Assembly (NCBI RefSeq): GCF_016801025.1
Contig: NZ_CP068983.1
Span: 3,030,501 to 3,094,500, forward strand
Direction of reading: 5' to 3'
DNA length: 64,000 bases
Source of the DNA: Paradevosia shaoguanensis
GTDB lineage: Bacteria; Pseudomonadota; Alphaproteobacteria; Rhizobiales; Devosiaceae
Shown: piece after piece, positions 35,465-44,911 of the stretch
Position numbering within the stretch: position 1 is the first letter of the stretch
How the letters are laid out: each line of letters starts with the position of its first letter
The notes under the pieces: model-generated
Databases searched by the model: none
What the model saw: only the letters and a program-made list of their open reading frames with translations
Told to the model about the DNA's origin: nothing
Position numbers and translations under genes: made by a program

Positions 35465-35484
35465 AAATGCAACCGGTTGCATTT
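35465..35484. promoter_or_regulatory. Perfect 20-bp palindrome, LacI-type operator candidate
   Basis: AAATGCAACCGGTTGCATTT reads the same on both strands. It lies between the ATPase gene (minus) and the nagB-like gene (plus), 100 bases before the latter. The central CCGG with TGCAA arms is the style of LacI/GalR-family operators. No LacI-type gene is in the window, so the regulator would be elsewhere. Confidence 0.7.
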
Positions 35485-35584
35485 TGGCCTGCTTAGGCCC
35501 AGGTTGATGCTCGACAGAGGAAACCTTGGGTTGGTCCTGTTGAGGGCCATAGCCTAAAGCGCTGAAAACAAAGGGAAGTTAGCA

Positions 35585-36331
35585 ATGCGGATAGCAATAC
35601 ACCCTGACAAGATGACGTTAGGTCAAGCCGCTGCTGCAGAGGGTGCGCAGGCAATTACGCAAGCGATCGAGGACGATGGCGAGGCAACGATCATCCTGGC
35701 CACCGGTGCCAGCCAGTTCGAAATGCTCGACGCGTTGATACGGCAGCCGATCGATTGGTCGAGGGTGACAGCTTTCCATCTCGATGAGTATGTCGGGATT
35801 TCGCCCAATCACCCGGCCAGCTTCCGGCGCTATCTGCGGGAGCGCGTATGCGATCGTCTGCCCGATCTGCGCGATTTCATCATGATCGCAGGTGATGCGC
35901 ATGACATAGGGGCGGAGGTCGAGCGTCTCACCGATGCGATCAGCGAGCGCAGCGTCGATGTCTGTTTCGCCGGCATCGGCGAGAACTGCCATCTTGCCTT
36001 CAACGATCCACCGGCCGATTTCAATACCGATGCGCCGTATATCATTGTTGGGCTGGATGATGCCTGCCGCCGGCAGCAATTGGGTGAGGGGTGGTTCCCG
36101 AGCCTCGAAGATGTGCCGGTCCGTGCCGTCTCGATGAGCATCCGCCAAATCATGAAGAGCCGCAAACTGGTGGTGTCAGTCTCCGATAGCCGGAAGGCAG
36201 AGGCTGTGCGCCATGCATTCGCCGGATCGGTATCGCCGAACTATCCGGCGTCGATCTTGCAGCAGCACGTCAACGCATCGATCCATCTGGATGGCGCCGC
36301 GGCAGCTCTCCTCAAAGTCGCCGCTGATTAG
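35585..36331 (+). CDS. Glucosamine-6-phosphate deaminase-like protein (NagB family, variant active site)
   Basis: This 248-residue protein has the NagB/6-phosphogluconolactonase fold: IILATGASQFEML (phosphate loop), FHLDEYVGISPNHPASFRRYL with Asp67, and CFAGIGENCHLAFNDPP. Compared with Escherichia coli NagB, where GNDGHIAFNE holds Asp141, His143 and Glu148, this protein reads GENCHLAFND: His136 is kept, but the aspartate is Asn134 and the glutamate is Asp141. It may deaminate or isomerise a related amino-sugar phosphate. It converges on the M20 gene with a 4-base overlap. AAGGGAAG precedes the ATG. Confidence 0.85.
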   Translation: MRIAIHPDKMTLGQAAAAEGAQAITQAIEDDGEATIILATGASQFEMLDALIRQPIDWSRVTAFHLDEYVGISPNHPASFRRYLRERVCDRLPDLRDFIMIAGDAHDIGAEVERLTDAISERSVDVCFAGIGENCHLAFNDPPADFNTDAPYIIVGLDDACRRQQLGEGWFPSLEDVPVRAVSMSIRQIMKSRKLVVSVSDSRKAEAVRHAFAGSVSPNYPASILQQHVNASIHLDGAAAALLKVAAD

Positions 36332-37794
36332 GCAGCGTACTCTGGGGGCTTGACTGCGAGAGCCGACATCTCCGCAACGGGTGCCTTGGCAGCGTCAGGC
36401 AGAGCGCTCTTGTAGCCGGCCGGTCCCACGGCATCCGCCAACGCGCCCGCCGCGCGGCTGCGCAGTGCCGGATCCTCAAAGGCGCGCATGCCGGTGAGGG
36501 CCATGACCTCGCTGGCGCGGATCATTCCCTTGTGCGCCATGGCGCTTTGCCCCTGCGCCACCATTTGCCAGCTATGGAGTTGCGTGCCTATTGCGCAGGT
36601 CGGGCTATGAACCTGAACTGTGGGGACGATCCAGCTGACGTCCCCAAGATCCGTGGAGCCGCCAATGGGTTCGCGCCGGCTACTCGGGGGAACCACAAAG
36701 TCGCAAAGTGGGGCATCGCGCTCCGCTTCAGCCACGCTCTTCCAGGCCGAGGCAATATCGGCCGCGTTGAATGTTTCACGCATTCGGGTGGCGAAGGCTC
36801 GGTCATCATCGTCGAAGGCCGGAGGGCCGAGCAGTTCCAGCACATCCTGCATCGCGTCTTCCAAAGGCGGGCTGGGAATGAGGTTGGAAACGGCACTGAG
36901 CATGGCCGACGTGACCGTGGTTTCGGTCATCATTGCCGCGCCGGCCGCGACCTTGCGGACACGTTCGACAAGCTCAAGCATGGCGTTGCGGTTCGGGGCT
37001 CGCACGACATAGCGAACCTTTGCACTCGATTGCACGACGTTGGGTGAAATACCGCCGGCATCGAGATAGGCGTAGTGAATGCGGCAATCGCTCTGCATGT
37101 GCTCGCGGAGATAGTTCACCCCGACGCTCATCAGTTCGGCGGCATCGAGGGCGCTGCGGCCGAGATAGGGCGCGGCGCCGGCATGGCTCGACGTGCCGGT
37201 GAAGGTGAAGTCCACACGGCAATTGGCCAGAGACGTGCGACGAACGACTTCGAGGAAGTCGGAAGGGTGCCAGGAAATGGCGATGTCGACGTCGTCGAAG
37301 GCACCGGCCTTGACCAGGAAGCTCTTGGCAGCGCCACCCTCTTCGGCAGGGCATCCATAATAGCGCACGCGCCCCGGCGTACCTGTTTCGGCCAGCCAGT
37401 CCTTGAGGGCGGTAGCTGCCAGCATGGAAGCGGAACCCAGAAGATTGTGGCCGCAACCGTGTCCGTTATGGCCCTCTGCGAGCGGCCTGTGCTCGAAAGC
37501 GCCTGCCTCCTGGCTTAGATTGGCGAGAGCGTCGAATTCTCCGAGAATGGCGATGACTGGTCCGCCGCTGCCTGCCTCTCCCATCAATGCGGTCGGAATG
37601 CCCCCGAGCTCGTTGGTGACCCGGAAGCCCTCCGCCTCGAGCATCGCGCGGTGCTCGGCAGCAGAGCGGTGTTCGGCATAGCAGGTTTCGGGCATCGTCC
37701 ATACGCGATCGCTCAGCGCGACGAAATCCGGCGCATGCCGATCGACGAGGTCCAGCAGCTTGTCGTAGGTGGCGCGATTGCTGAGTGCAGTCAT
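36328..37794 (-). CDS. M20 family amidohydrolase, AbgB-like
   Basis: This 488-residue zinc-dependent amidohydrolase has the M20 pattern: LGEFDALANLSQEAG, GHNGHGCGHNLLGSASMLAA (zinc-binding histidines and the acidic residues around them), GCPAEEGGAAKSFLVKAGAFDDVDIAISWHP, and the lid domain with SSHAGAAPYLGRSALDAAELMSVGVNYLREHM. This arrangement is that of AbgB, the p-aminobenzoyl-glutamate hydrolase subunit B. Relatives cut amide bonds of N-acyl amino acids and dipeptides. An ATG at 37794 is chosen; a TTG four codons earlier is possible. It is the last gene of the minus-strand transport operon, 12 bases after the permease. Confidence 0.9.
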   Translation of the reverse strand: MTALSNRATYDKLLDLVDRHAPDFVALSDRVWTMPETCYAEHRSAAEHRAMLEAEGFRVTNELGGIPTALMGEAGSGGPVIAILGEFDALANLSQEAGAFEHRPLAEGHNGHGCGHNLLGSASMLAATALKDWLAETGTPGRVRYYGCPAEEGGAAKSFLVKAGAFDDVDIAISWHPSDFLEVVRRTSLANCRVDFTFTGTSSHAGAAPYLGRSALDAAELMSVGVNYLREHMQSDCRIHYAYLDAGGISPNVVQSSAKVRYVVRAPNRNAMLELVERVRKVAAGAAMMTETTVTSAMLSAVSNLIPSPPLEDAMQDVLELLGPPAFDDDDRAFATRMRETFNAADIASAWKSVAEAERDAPLCDFVVPPSSRREPIGGSTDLGDVSWIVPTVQVHSPTCAIGTQLHSWQMVAQGQSAMAHKGMIRASEVMALTGMRAFEDPALRSRAAGALADAVGPAGYKSALPDAAKAPVAEMSALAVKPPEYAA

Positions 37795-37806
37795 GATCGA
37801 GTCCAA

Positions 37807-38673
37807 TCAGGTGCGCGGGTCGAGAAGATCGCGGAGGCCGTCGCCCAGGATGTTGAAACCCAGAACGGTAATGGTGATGGCAATCCCTGGGAACAACGAA
37901 ACCCAAGGAGCCAATTGGATGAATTCCCGGCCATCGCTCATCATCGCGCCCCATTCCGGAAGTGGGGGCTGCGCGCCCAGGCCCAGGAAGGAAAGACTGG
38001 CCGCAGTGAGTATGATCGTACCCGCGGTCAGCGTTGCCTGGACGATGATGGGGCCGAGCGAATTGCGAAGGATGTGGTCGAACATGATGCGCCAGACGCT
38101 GGCGCCAAGTGCCGAAGCCGCCTCGACATATTCCATCCGCTTGATCGAGAGCGCCACGTTGCGGCTGAGCCGCGCATAGACCGGCAAGGAGAAGACGGCG
38201 ATCGCGATCAGCATGTTGATCAGCGAGCTGCCGAGAATGGAAACGATGAGAATAGCCAGGATCACGCCGGGAAACGCGAAGATGATGTCCATCACCCACA
38301 TGATGGTCTGATCGGTTCGTTTCCCGAAGGTGCCCGAAATCAAACCGAGCGGCACGCCGACGGCCACGGCTATGCCGACGCCGAGCACTACTTCCATGAG
38401 CGAGATGCGCGCGCCGTAGACGACGCGGGCGAGAATATCGCGACCATAGGCATCGGTTCCGAAAGGATGATCGGCACTTGGCGGCATCAACGAGTAGAGC
38501 AGGTCCTGGGCGTACGGATCGGAGCTCGTGATCAACGGAGCGAATATCGCCGCCAGGATGATGATGACGACGAGGCCGCCGCCAAGGACAAGGCTTCTGC
38601 GCCGACGCATGAAGCGAAGGGCTCGTGCGGAGCGGCTGGGTTCGGCGGCAGATGCTGTGTCGGTGGTAGCCAT
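37807..38673 (-). CDS. Dipeptide-type ABC transporter permease (DppC family)
   Basis: This 288-residue inner-membrane protein has a basic N terminus with RALRFMRRRRSLVLGGGLVVIIILAAIFAPLI, the DppC start, then HPFGTDAYGRDILARVVYGARISLMEVVLGVGIAVAVGVPLGLISG and the EAA loop EYVEAASALGASVWRIMFDHILRNSLGPIIVQATL. PLPEWGAMMSDGREFI is the standard family tail. It forms a pair with the next permease; the start follows that stop by 1 base. Confidence 0.95.
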   Translation of the reverse strand: MATTDTASAAEPSRSARALRFMRRRRSLVLGGGLVVIIILAAIFAPLITSSDPYAQDLLYSLMPPSADHPFGTDAYGRDILARVVYGARISLMEVVLGVGIAVAVGVPLGLISGTFGKRTDQTIMWVMDIIFAFPGVILAILIVSILGSSLINMLIAIAVFSLPVYARLSRNVALSIKRMEYVEAASALGASVWRIMFDHILRNSLGPIIVQATLTAGTIILTAASLSFLGLGAQPPLPEWGAMMSDGREFIQLAPWVSLFPGIAITITVLGFNILGDGLRDLLDPRT

Positions 38674-38674
38674 C

Positions 38675-39595
38675 TCAGTCGAATCTTATGCGCGGGTTGA
38701 GGGCAGCGATGATGACGTCGGCGAGGAAATTGATCACCACGACGCACACAACGGCGAGAAGGATAAGAGCCTGAATCATCGGATAGTCGCGGTAGCTCAC
38801 TGAATCCACGAGCAGTCGGCCGATGCCGGGCCAGTTGAAGACGCTCTCGGTGACGACGGCCCCGCCGAGCACCGATCCGAAATTGAGTCCGATAATCGTG
38901 ACAATGGGAATGAGGGCGTTGCGCAGGGCATGCTTGCGATGCACCACCGCGTCGCTCAGCCCCTTTGCGCGGGCGGTTCGGACATAGTCCTGGCTGAGAA
39001 CTTCAACCATCGATGATCGCGTCATGCGCGCAATGATGGCGGTGGGAAGCAGGCCCAGCGCAAATGTCGGCATGATGAAGTGCTTCCAGCTCGAAGCGCC
39101 GAGCAGGGGGAGCCAGCCCAACTGGACTGAAAAGAGGTTCATGCTCATGAGCGCCAGCCAGAAATTGGCTATGGAGGCGCCCGCAATTGCGACCAGCATG
39201 ACGATCTGGTCCGGCCAGCCGCCCTTGTGCGTTGCCGCAACGACGCCGGCCGGTACACCAACCAGCGTTGCCAGCCCATAGGCGCAAAGCGCCAGCGCGA
39301 GCGTATAGGGAAAGCGCTCCGCGATCTCATGGGTCACGGGGAGTTTGGACTGGATGGATATCCCGAAATCGCCGTGCAGCGCGTTCCACAGGAACGAGAC
39401 GTATTGCTCGATAAGGCTGCGTTCCAATCCGAGCCGGATACGCATGTTGTCGACCGCCTCCTGCGTCGCCTCCGGTCCTGCCATCAGTCTGGCTGGATCG
39501 CCGGGAAGCGCGCGGATAGCGAGAAACACCAGGAGAGACACGCCGAGCAAGACCAGCGGCAGCATCAGGAATTTTCTGGCGAAGTAGAGCTTCAT
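38675..39595 (-). CDS. Dipeptide-type ABC transporter permease (DppB family)
   Basis: This 306-residue inner-membrane protein begins with KFLMLPLVLLGVSLLVFLAIRALPGDPARLMAG, the DppB signature. Then come RLGLERSLIEQYVSFLWNALHGDFGISIQSKLPV, the membrane core, and the EAA loop DYVRTARAKGLSDAVVHRKHALRNALIPIVTIIGLNFG with GGAVVTESVFNWPGIGRLLVDSV. It lies downstream of the binding-protein gene, separated by a GC-rich stem-loop. Confidence 0.95.
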   Translation of the reverse strand: MKLYFARKFLMLPLVLLGVSLLVFLAIRALPGDPARLMAGPEATQEAVDNMRIRLGLERSLIEQYVSFLWNALHGDFGISIQSKLPVTHEIAERFPYTLALALCAYGLATLVGVPAGVVAATHKGGWPDQIVMLVAIAGASIANFWLALMSMNLFSVQLGWLPLLGASSWKHFIMPTFALGLLPTAIIARMTRSSMVEVLSQDYVRTARAKGLSDAVVHRKHALRNALIPIVTIIGLNFGSVLGGAVVTESVFNWPGIGRLLVDSVSYRDYPMIQALILLAVVCVVVINFLADVIIAALNPRIRFD

Positions 39596-39614
39596 AACCG
39601 CCCACCGGAAAAGA

Positions 39615-39637
39615 GGGGCCGGTCTGAGACCGGCCCC
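39615..39637. terminator. Stem-loop between binding-protein and permease genes
   Basis: GGGGCCGGTCT and AGACCGGCCCC form a perfect 11-base stem with almost no loop. On the minus strand it lies 10 bases after the binding-protein stop and before the permease gene. It is probably a partial terminator or transcript-end protector rather than a full stop, as there is no T run. Confidence 0.72.
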
Positions 39638-39646
39638 CGGAAAGCG

Positions 39647-41197
39647 TTATTCGGACTTCGTGGCCCAGGCGACGTTCACGGCACCACCCGGTGCTACCCA
39701 GACGCCGCTGACCTTGGCGCTGGTCGCGGCCAGATTGTGCTTGGAGTAGAGCAGGACGTGAGGGGCTTGCTCGTTGATGAGCTTTTGCGCCTCGACGTAA
39801 ATTGGCTTGGCCTTGGCTTCATCGAGTTCGGACGCACCCTGATCGATCAGCTCGTCGAGATGGGGATCGCTGAAGAAGCCCAGATTGGCGCCGCCCGGAG
39901 ACCAGCTTGCCGTCGCATAGAGAGGACGCAATTGCAGATCCGGGTTATATGCGCCCGTGGACCACGAGGCGATGGTCGAACCGAGATTGTCGGCAGCCTT
40001 GCCCGATGGGTCCGCAAACGCGACCTGAGACCAGACGCCGCTTTCCAGATTGCGGATTTCCAGGTTGACGCCAACCTTGGACCACATGCCCTGAAGGGCG
40101 GCGGCGATGGGGGCGTCTCGCTGGGAAACCGCCGTCGTCATCGTGAAGCCGTTGGGCAAGCCGGCATCGGCCAGCAGGGCCTTGGCCTTCTCTGGGTCGT
40201 AGTTGTAGGTGGCAAGCTCTGCATCGTAGAACGGATTGCTCGGAGCCAAAGGCGAGTTTGCCGGGTCGCCGAAGCCACGCAACAATGCTGCAACGAGCGC
40301 CTGCCTGTCGGTCGCGAAGTTCAGAGCCTGACGTACGCGTACGTCATCGAGCGGCTTCATCTGCGTGTTGATGGACAGCCAATAGATAAACGAGCCAGTG
40401 CTGTCGATCAGCTTGAGTTCGGGATTTGACTGAACGGCCAGGACCAGGGCGGGCTGCAGCGGGTAGACGACGTCTGCGTCGCCCGACTGCACTGACATGG
40501 CCAGGACGGAGGGCTCTCCCGACCAGGTGAACCGCAACTGGTCGACATTGGGGGGAGTGCCCCAATAGTTTTCGTTGCGCGTCTCGAGAACGTATTCGCC
40601 CGATTTGTACTCGGTGAACTTGAACGGCCCAGTGCCGACCGGTGTAGTGGCGAGAGTTCCCGCGGCATCCGCGGTCGGGCTCACCATCTTGGGCGTGCCG
40701 GTGGTCATCAGCTCGAGGAACCCTGCATAGGGCGACTTGAGCTTGAACTCGACGGTGAGGTCGTCAACGGCGCGGATCGAGTCGATCACGACCTTGATGC
40801 GGCCTGCGGCTGCCAGGCCACGAGCGGGGTCGAGGAAACGCTGGATGCTATAGACAACGGCGTCGGCGTTGAACGGGGTGCCGTCGTGGAACGTGACGCC
40901 TGGGCGTAGCTTGAATGTCCAGAGAGTGCCGGTTGCATCGGTACTCCACTCCGTGGCGAGAACGGGGACGATGTTCGCGCTTTCGTCACGCTTCACCAAG
41001 CCCTCGAACATCGGCTCCAGAACGGTGCCGGTAGCGGATGCGGTATGGTCGCCCGGATCCATGGATCGCGGTGCCTCGGCCTGGACGACCGACAATACTG
41101 TATCGGCATAGGCAGTCGTCGCCAAAAGCGCACCGAGGCCAAAGGTGATGCCGAACGCAAGCCGACGGCCACCGCTCAGGAACGGATCGAAATGCAA
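39647..41197 (-). CDS. Dipeptide-type ABC transporter substrate-binding protein (family 5)
   Basis: This 516-residue periplasmic binding protein has a signal peptide (LAFGITFGLGALLATTAYA) and family 5 motifs: VLEPMFEGLVKRDES, LATEWSTDATGTLWTFKLRPGVTFHDGTPFNADAVVYSIQR, VGTGPFKFTEYKSGEYVLETRNENYWG and DDVRVRQALNFATDRQALVAALL. It captures peptide-like ligands for the two permeases. The start is taken as TTG at 41197 because GGGGAGAG stands 4 bases before it; the ATG at 41233 would need 12 unusual residues before the signal peptide. Confidence 0.93.
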   Translation of the reverse strand: MHFDPFLSGGRRLAFGITFGLGALLATTAYADTVLSVVQAEAPRSMDPGDHTASATGTVLEPMFEGLVKRDESANIVPVLATEWSTDATGTLWTFKLRPGVTFHDGTPFNADAVVYSIQRFLDPARGLAAAGRIKVVIDSIRAVDDLTVEFKLKSPYAGFLELMTTGTPKMVSPTADAAGTLATTPVGTGPFKFTEYKSGEYVLETRNENYWGTPPNVDQLRFTWSGEPSVLAMSVQSGDADVVYPLQPALVLAVQSNPELKLIDSTGSFIYWLSINTQMKPLDDVRVRQALNFATDRQALVAALLRGFGDPANSPLAPSNPFYDAELATYNYDPEKAKALLADAGLPNGFTMTTAVSQRDAPIAAALQGMWSKVGVNLEIRNLESGVWSQVAFADPSGKAADNLGSTIASWSTGAYNPDLQLRPLYATASWSPGGANLGFFSDPHLDELIDQGASELDEAKAKPIYVEAQKLINEQAPHVLLYSKHNLAATSAKVSGVWVAPGGAVNVAWATKSE

Positions 41198-41290
41198 TTT
41201 GCTCTCCCCTGCAATTAGTTGTTCCCATCCCACTCAGTTGACCGCCCCCAGTGGTTCGGTGCATCAACTCGCGTTGACTTTGCTCAGATT

Positions 41291-41314
41291 GTGAACTAAC
41301 TGTCAAAGGATAAT
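41291..41314. promoter_or_regulatory. Candidate ROK regulator site in the transporter/M81 divergent promoter
   Basis: GTGAACTAA at 41291-41299 is followed by seven bases and AGGATAAT. The same 9-mer with AGGATTAT four bases later occurs upstream of the ROK regulator gene at 47022. It lies between the divergent binding-protein and M81 genes. Regulation of both operons by the ROK protein is inferred. Confidence 0.5.
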
Positions 41315-41373
41315 TTAGTAGCTGCTATTGATCGCGGCCTAATTGAGCAAAACCGGCGAAAGGTGTCGTACTA

Positions 41374-42825
41374 ATGCGTATTGCGGTTGGGGGCCTGCAT
41401 GTGGAGTGCTGCACGTTCAACCCGGTCAAGGTCACGGAAAAGGACTTCGTGATCTGGCGCGGCGATGAAATGCTGTCGCAGCCATACTTCTCCGTGCTCA
41501 ATGAATATAAGGCAGAGTATCTGCCAACATTCTATGCCCGCGCAGTGCCGGGCGGTCCGATCGCGCGCGAGACTTACGAGAACTTCAAAGCCGATCTCTT
41601 GGCGCGCATGAAAGCCTCGTTGCCGCTCGACGGCGTCTATCTGGCAATGCACGGCGCTTCGTTTGTCGATGGCATGGAAGATGCGGAGGGGGACTGGCTG
41701 ACCGCTGTCCGGGACGTCGTTGGACCGGACTGCGTCATTGCCGTCAGCTATGACCTGCATGGCAATGTGTCTCAGAAGATCCTCGATGCGATTGATATCT
41801 TCTCCACCTATCGCACCGCGCCGCATATCGACGTGCGCGAGACGCAATTACGCTCGCTCAAGATGCTGCATCGCGCTTTGACCACGGGCGAGAGGCCGCT
41901 CATCGCCTGGGTCAAGGTGCCCATGCTGATGGGTGGCGAACGAACCAGCACGTTCTACGAGCCCGCCAAGTCCATCTATGAAAGCCTTCCCGAGCTGGAC
42001 GCTCTGCCCGGCATTTGGGACGCATCGCTGCAGGTTGGCTATCGGTCCGCCGATGAGCCGCGCGCCACGGCCTGTTCGGTTTTCACGGGCACTGACAAGG
42101 CCGTGCTCGAGGCCGAGGCAACCAAGCTCGCGTCCCGCTATTGGAATGTTCGTCATGCCTGCGTGTTCCCCACGCGGACCGGTGGCGTCGAAGAGGGCGT
42201 TGCGCTGGCGAAGACCAGCGCGACCCATCCCGTTATCCTGGCGGATTCTGGAGACAATCCTACTGCAGGGGGCGTTGGTGATCGCAGCAACGTCCTGGCT
42301 GAAGTCTTGAGGCAAGGCCTGGATGGCGTAATCGTTGCGGGAATTACCGACCCTTCGGCGACGGACAAGGCCTATGCCGCCGGCGTCGGTGCCAAGCTCG
42401 ATTTCGAGATCGGCGGTACGCTTGATCCGAGTTCGGGCAAGATCAAGGTGGCTGCCGAAGTGGTGCTGCTGTCCCCGACCAACGAGCCTCTGGAGCGCGA
42501 AGCGGTCATTCGCATTGGCGGGGTAGTCGTCGTTCTGGCCGCACGCCGTCGGCCATATCACAACATCGCCGATTTCAAGCGGCTGGGGCTTGATCCGGCC
42601 AGTGCTAAAACCTTGCTGGTAAAATCCGGCTATCTGTCGCCCGAACTTGCCCCCCTCGCCAATCCGAATTTCATGATCCTGTCGGAGGGCGCGGTTAACC
42701 AGAACCACGTCACCCAGGGGCAACGCAACCGCATGCTGACGCCAACCTATCCCTGGGTACAGGATTTGCAGTGGTCGCCGGCGGTGGCGCTGTCCAAGCG
42801 GTCGCTGGCGCGACTGGGTGCCTGA
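41374..42825 (+). CDS. M81 family metallopeptidase (MlrC-like)
   Basis: This 483-residue protein matches the M81 family, whose type member MlrC breaks down linearised microcystin. It opens RIAVGGLHVECCTFNPVKV (family form G-x-x-H-E-x-x-x-F-x-P with the zinc-ligand His-x-Glu), then LPLDGVYLAMHGASFVDGMEDAEGDWL, AVSYDLHGNVSQKIL, TYRTAPHIDVRETQLRSLKML and ILADSGDNPTAGGVGDRSNVL. The C-terminal part has VVVVLAARRRPYHNIADFKRLGLDP. It begins the plus-strand operon with the two transporter ATPases, so its substrate is probably an imported peptide or amide. Most M81 genes in Rhizobiales lie beside such transporters. Confidence 0.92.
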   Translation: MRIAVGGLHVECCTFNPVKVTEKDFVIWRGDEMLSQPYFSVLNEYKAEYLPTFYARAVPGGPIARETYENFKADLLARMKASLPLDGVYLAMHGASFVDGMEDAEGDWLTAVRDVVGPDCVIAVSYDLHGNVSQKILDAIDIFSTYRTAPHIDVRETQLRSLKMLHRALTTGERPLIAWVKVPMLMGGERTSTFYEPAKSIYESLPELDALPGIWDASLQVGYRSADEPRATACSVFTGTDKAVLEAEATKLASRYWNVRHACVFPTRTGGVEEGVALAKTSATHPVILADSGDNPTAGGVGDRSNVLAEVLRQGLDGVIVAGITDPSATDKAYAAGVGAKLDFEIGGTLDPSSGKIKVAAEVVLLSPTNEPLEREAVIRIGGVVVVLAARRRPYHNIADFKRLGLDPASAKTLLVKSGYLSPELAPLANPNFMILSEGAVNQNHVTQGQRNRMLTPTYPWVQDLQWSPAVALSKRSLARLGA

Positions 42826-42881
42826 ATAACTCATAGTCCTGGTCTAGAACGCGCTATCCGCGAAGCTGGAGACACTAATCC

Positions 42882-43913
42882 GTGACCAATCCGGACACCG
42901 GCGATAGTCACTCCGTTTTGCGGGTGCGCAATCTCAAGACCTATTTTGATACCGACCGCGGCCTGGTCAAATCTGTCGACGGGGTGTCGTTCGACATCGG
43001 TGCCGGGCAGACCCTTGCCGTGGTTGGCGAGTCAGGATCGGGCAAAAGTGTCACCAGCCTGTCCATCATGGGGCTGCTGGATAAAGCGCACGGTCGGGTC
43101 GTGGATGGCTCGATTACCTTTCGCGACAAGAAGGGGAGCGTTCAGGATCTCTGCAAGGCTTCGGAAGCGTCCATGCGCAAGATCCGGGGCAGCGATATCT
43201 CGATGATTTTCCAGGAGCCGATGAGCAGCCTCAATCCGGTCTTCACCATAGGGGACCAGATCGCTGAGGCGATCATATTGCACCAGGGCCTCTCGCGTGC
43301 GGCCGCCAGGAAGGGCGCGATCGAAATGCTGCGAATAGTCGGTATTCCGGCTCCCGAGAAGCGCGTAGATCAGTACCCGCACCAGATGTCGGGCGGCATG
43401 AGGCAACGCGTCATGATCGCGATGGCGCTGAGCTGCCGTCCCACTCTCCTGATTGCCGACGAGCCGACCACGGCGCTGGACGTGACGATTCAGGCGCAAA
43501 TTCTCGATCTCATGAAGCGCCTGCAACAGGAAATCGGCATGTCGATCCTGTTCATCACCCATGACCTCGGTGTTGTTGCCGAGGTCGCTGATCGAGTTGC
43601 GGTGATGTACGGCGGGCTGATCGTGGAGGAGGGGGATGTGGTGTCCGTGCTGACCAGGCCCACCCATCCCTACACGATCGGGCTGCTCGATAGTGTCCCA
43701 GGAACACGGCGGCGCGGGGATAGCGTCGGCGCACGTCTCTACGCCATTCCCGGTAACGTGCCCGATCCGCGCCGTCGTACCCCCGGATGCCCGTTTGCGC
43801 CCCGCTGCAGCTTCGCGATCGATGCGTGTCGCGCCGACCTGCCGCCGCTCGTGGAAACCGGCACGGGGCAGGCGGCCCGATGCATACGCTGGCAGGAGGC
43901 GGTGGCGTCATGA
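42882..43913 (+). CDS. Dipeptide-type ABC transporter ATP-binding protein (DppD family)
   Basis: This 343-residue ATPase has Walker [35 protein letters not shown], signature [15 protein letters not shown], Walker [13 protein letters not shown] and H-loop [21 protein letters not shown]. The C-terminal oligopeptide extension has [26 protein letters not shown] with the cysteines that bind an iron-sulfur cluster in DppD/DppF relatives. It starts with GTG; GGAGAC lies upstream. It overlaps the next gene by 4 bases. Confidence 0.95.
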   Translation: MTNPDTGDSHSVLRVRNLKTYFDTDRGLVKSVDGVSFDIGAGQTLAVVGESGSGKSVTSLSIMGLLDKAHGRVVDGSITFRDKKGSVQDLCKASEASMRKIRGSDISMIFQEPMSSLNPVFTIGDQIAEAIILHQGLSRAAARKGAIEMLRIVGIPAPEKRVDQYPHQMSGGMRQRVMIAMALSCRPTLLIADEPTTALDVTIQAQILDLMKRLQQEIGMSILFITHDLGVVAEVADRVAVMYGGLIVEEGDVVSVLTRPTHPYTIGLLDSVPGTRRRGDSVGARLYAIPGNVPDPRRRTPGCPFAPRCSFAIDACRADLPPLVETGTGQAARCIRWQEAVAS

Positions 43914-44911
43914 ATGAGGTAATCTCGCCCGCCGGAGGTGCCGAACCGCTTCTCTCGCTGCGTAATCTCAAGACGTATTTTGGTGGGGACAGCGGGTTTC
44001 TGCGGGCCAAGGCCGGTACGGTCCGGGCTGTTGACGATGTCAGTTTCGACATAGCTCGCGGTGAGGTCGTCGGCCTGGTAGGAGAGTCAGGCTCGGGCAA
44101 GACCACGATCGGCCGCTCGATACTCCGGCTCGTCAAGCCCACCAGCGGTTCGATATTCTTCGAAGGGGTGGATATTGCGCCGCTGGAGGATGCCGCCTTT
44201 CAGTCCTACCGCCGGAAAATGCAGTTCATTTTCCAGGACCCCTATGCGAGCTTGGATCCACGGAAATCTGTCGGCGCCATCATCACCGAGGCGCTCTCCA
44301 TACATCGCCTGGGGACGCGCCCGGAACGACAGCAGCGAGTGGCGCAGCTTCTGGAGCAGGTCGGCCTGGGCGCCGATGCCATGAAGCGCTACCCGCACGA
44401 ATTTTCCGGCGGGCAGCGCCAGCGTATTGGCATCGCGAGGGCGCTTGCTGTCGATCCTCAGTTCATCGTCGCCGACGAACCTGTGTCGGCGCTCGACGTT
44501 TCCGTACAGGCGCAGATCGTCAATCTGATCCAGGATCTTCAAACGAGCCTGGGCCTGACAGTGCTGTTCGTGGCGCACGACCTCGCAGTCGTCGAGCATC
44601 TGTGTGACCGGGTCATCGTAATGTATTTGGGGAAGGTCATGGAGGTCGCGCCCAAGGCGGCGTTGTACAGTCGACCGCGCCACCCTTATACCAAGGCGTT
44701 GTTATCAGCCATTCCTCGCGTCGATCCGACACGCAAGAAAGAACGGATCATTCTCGAGGGGGACATTCCCAGCCCCATCAACCCGCCGTCCGGCTGCGTA
44801 TTTCGTACACGCTGTTCGCACGCGATTGCCGCCTGCTCGGAGGTCGTGCCTGCAGCCATCTCGGTCGGGGAGGGGCATACGGCTGCCTGCATCCGTACAG
44901 ACATCATGTGA
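43910..44911 (+). CDS. Dipeptide-type ABC transporter ATP-binding protein (DppF family)
   Basis: This 333-residue ATPase pairs with the preceding one. It has [107 protein letters not shown] and the C-terminal [20 protein letters not shown] cysteine motif. The ATG at 43910 overlaps the upstream stop (ATGA); an upstream in-frame ATG lies inside the dppD-like gene. It is the last gene of the plus-strand operon; an 11-base stem-loop covers its end. Confidence 0.95.
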   Translation: MNEVISPAGGAEPLLSLRNLKTYFGGDSGFLRAKAGTVRAVDDVSFDIARGEVVGLVGESGSGKTTIGRSILRLVKPTSGSIFFEGVDIAPLEDAAFQSYRRKMQFIFQDPYASLDPRKSVGAIITEALSIHRLGTRPERQQRVAQLLEQVGLGADAMKRYPHEFSGGQRQRIGIARALAVDPQFIVADEPVSALDVSVQAQIVNLIQDLQTSLGLTVLFVAHDLAVVEHLCDRVIVMYLGKVMEVAPKAALYSRPRHPYTKALLSAIPRVDPTRKKERIILEGDIPSPINPPSGCVFRTRCSHAIAACSEVVPAAISVGEGHTAACIRTDIM

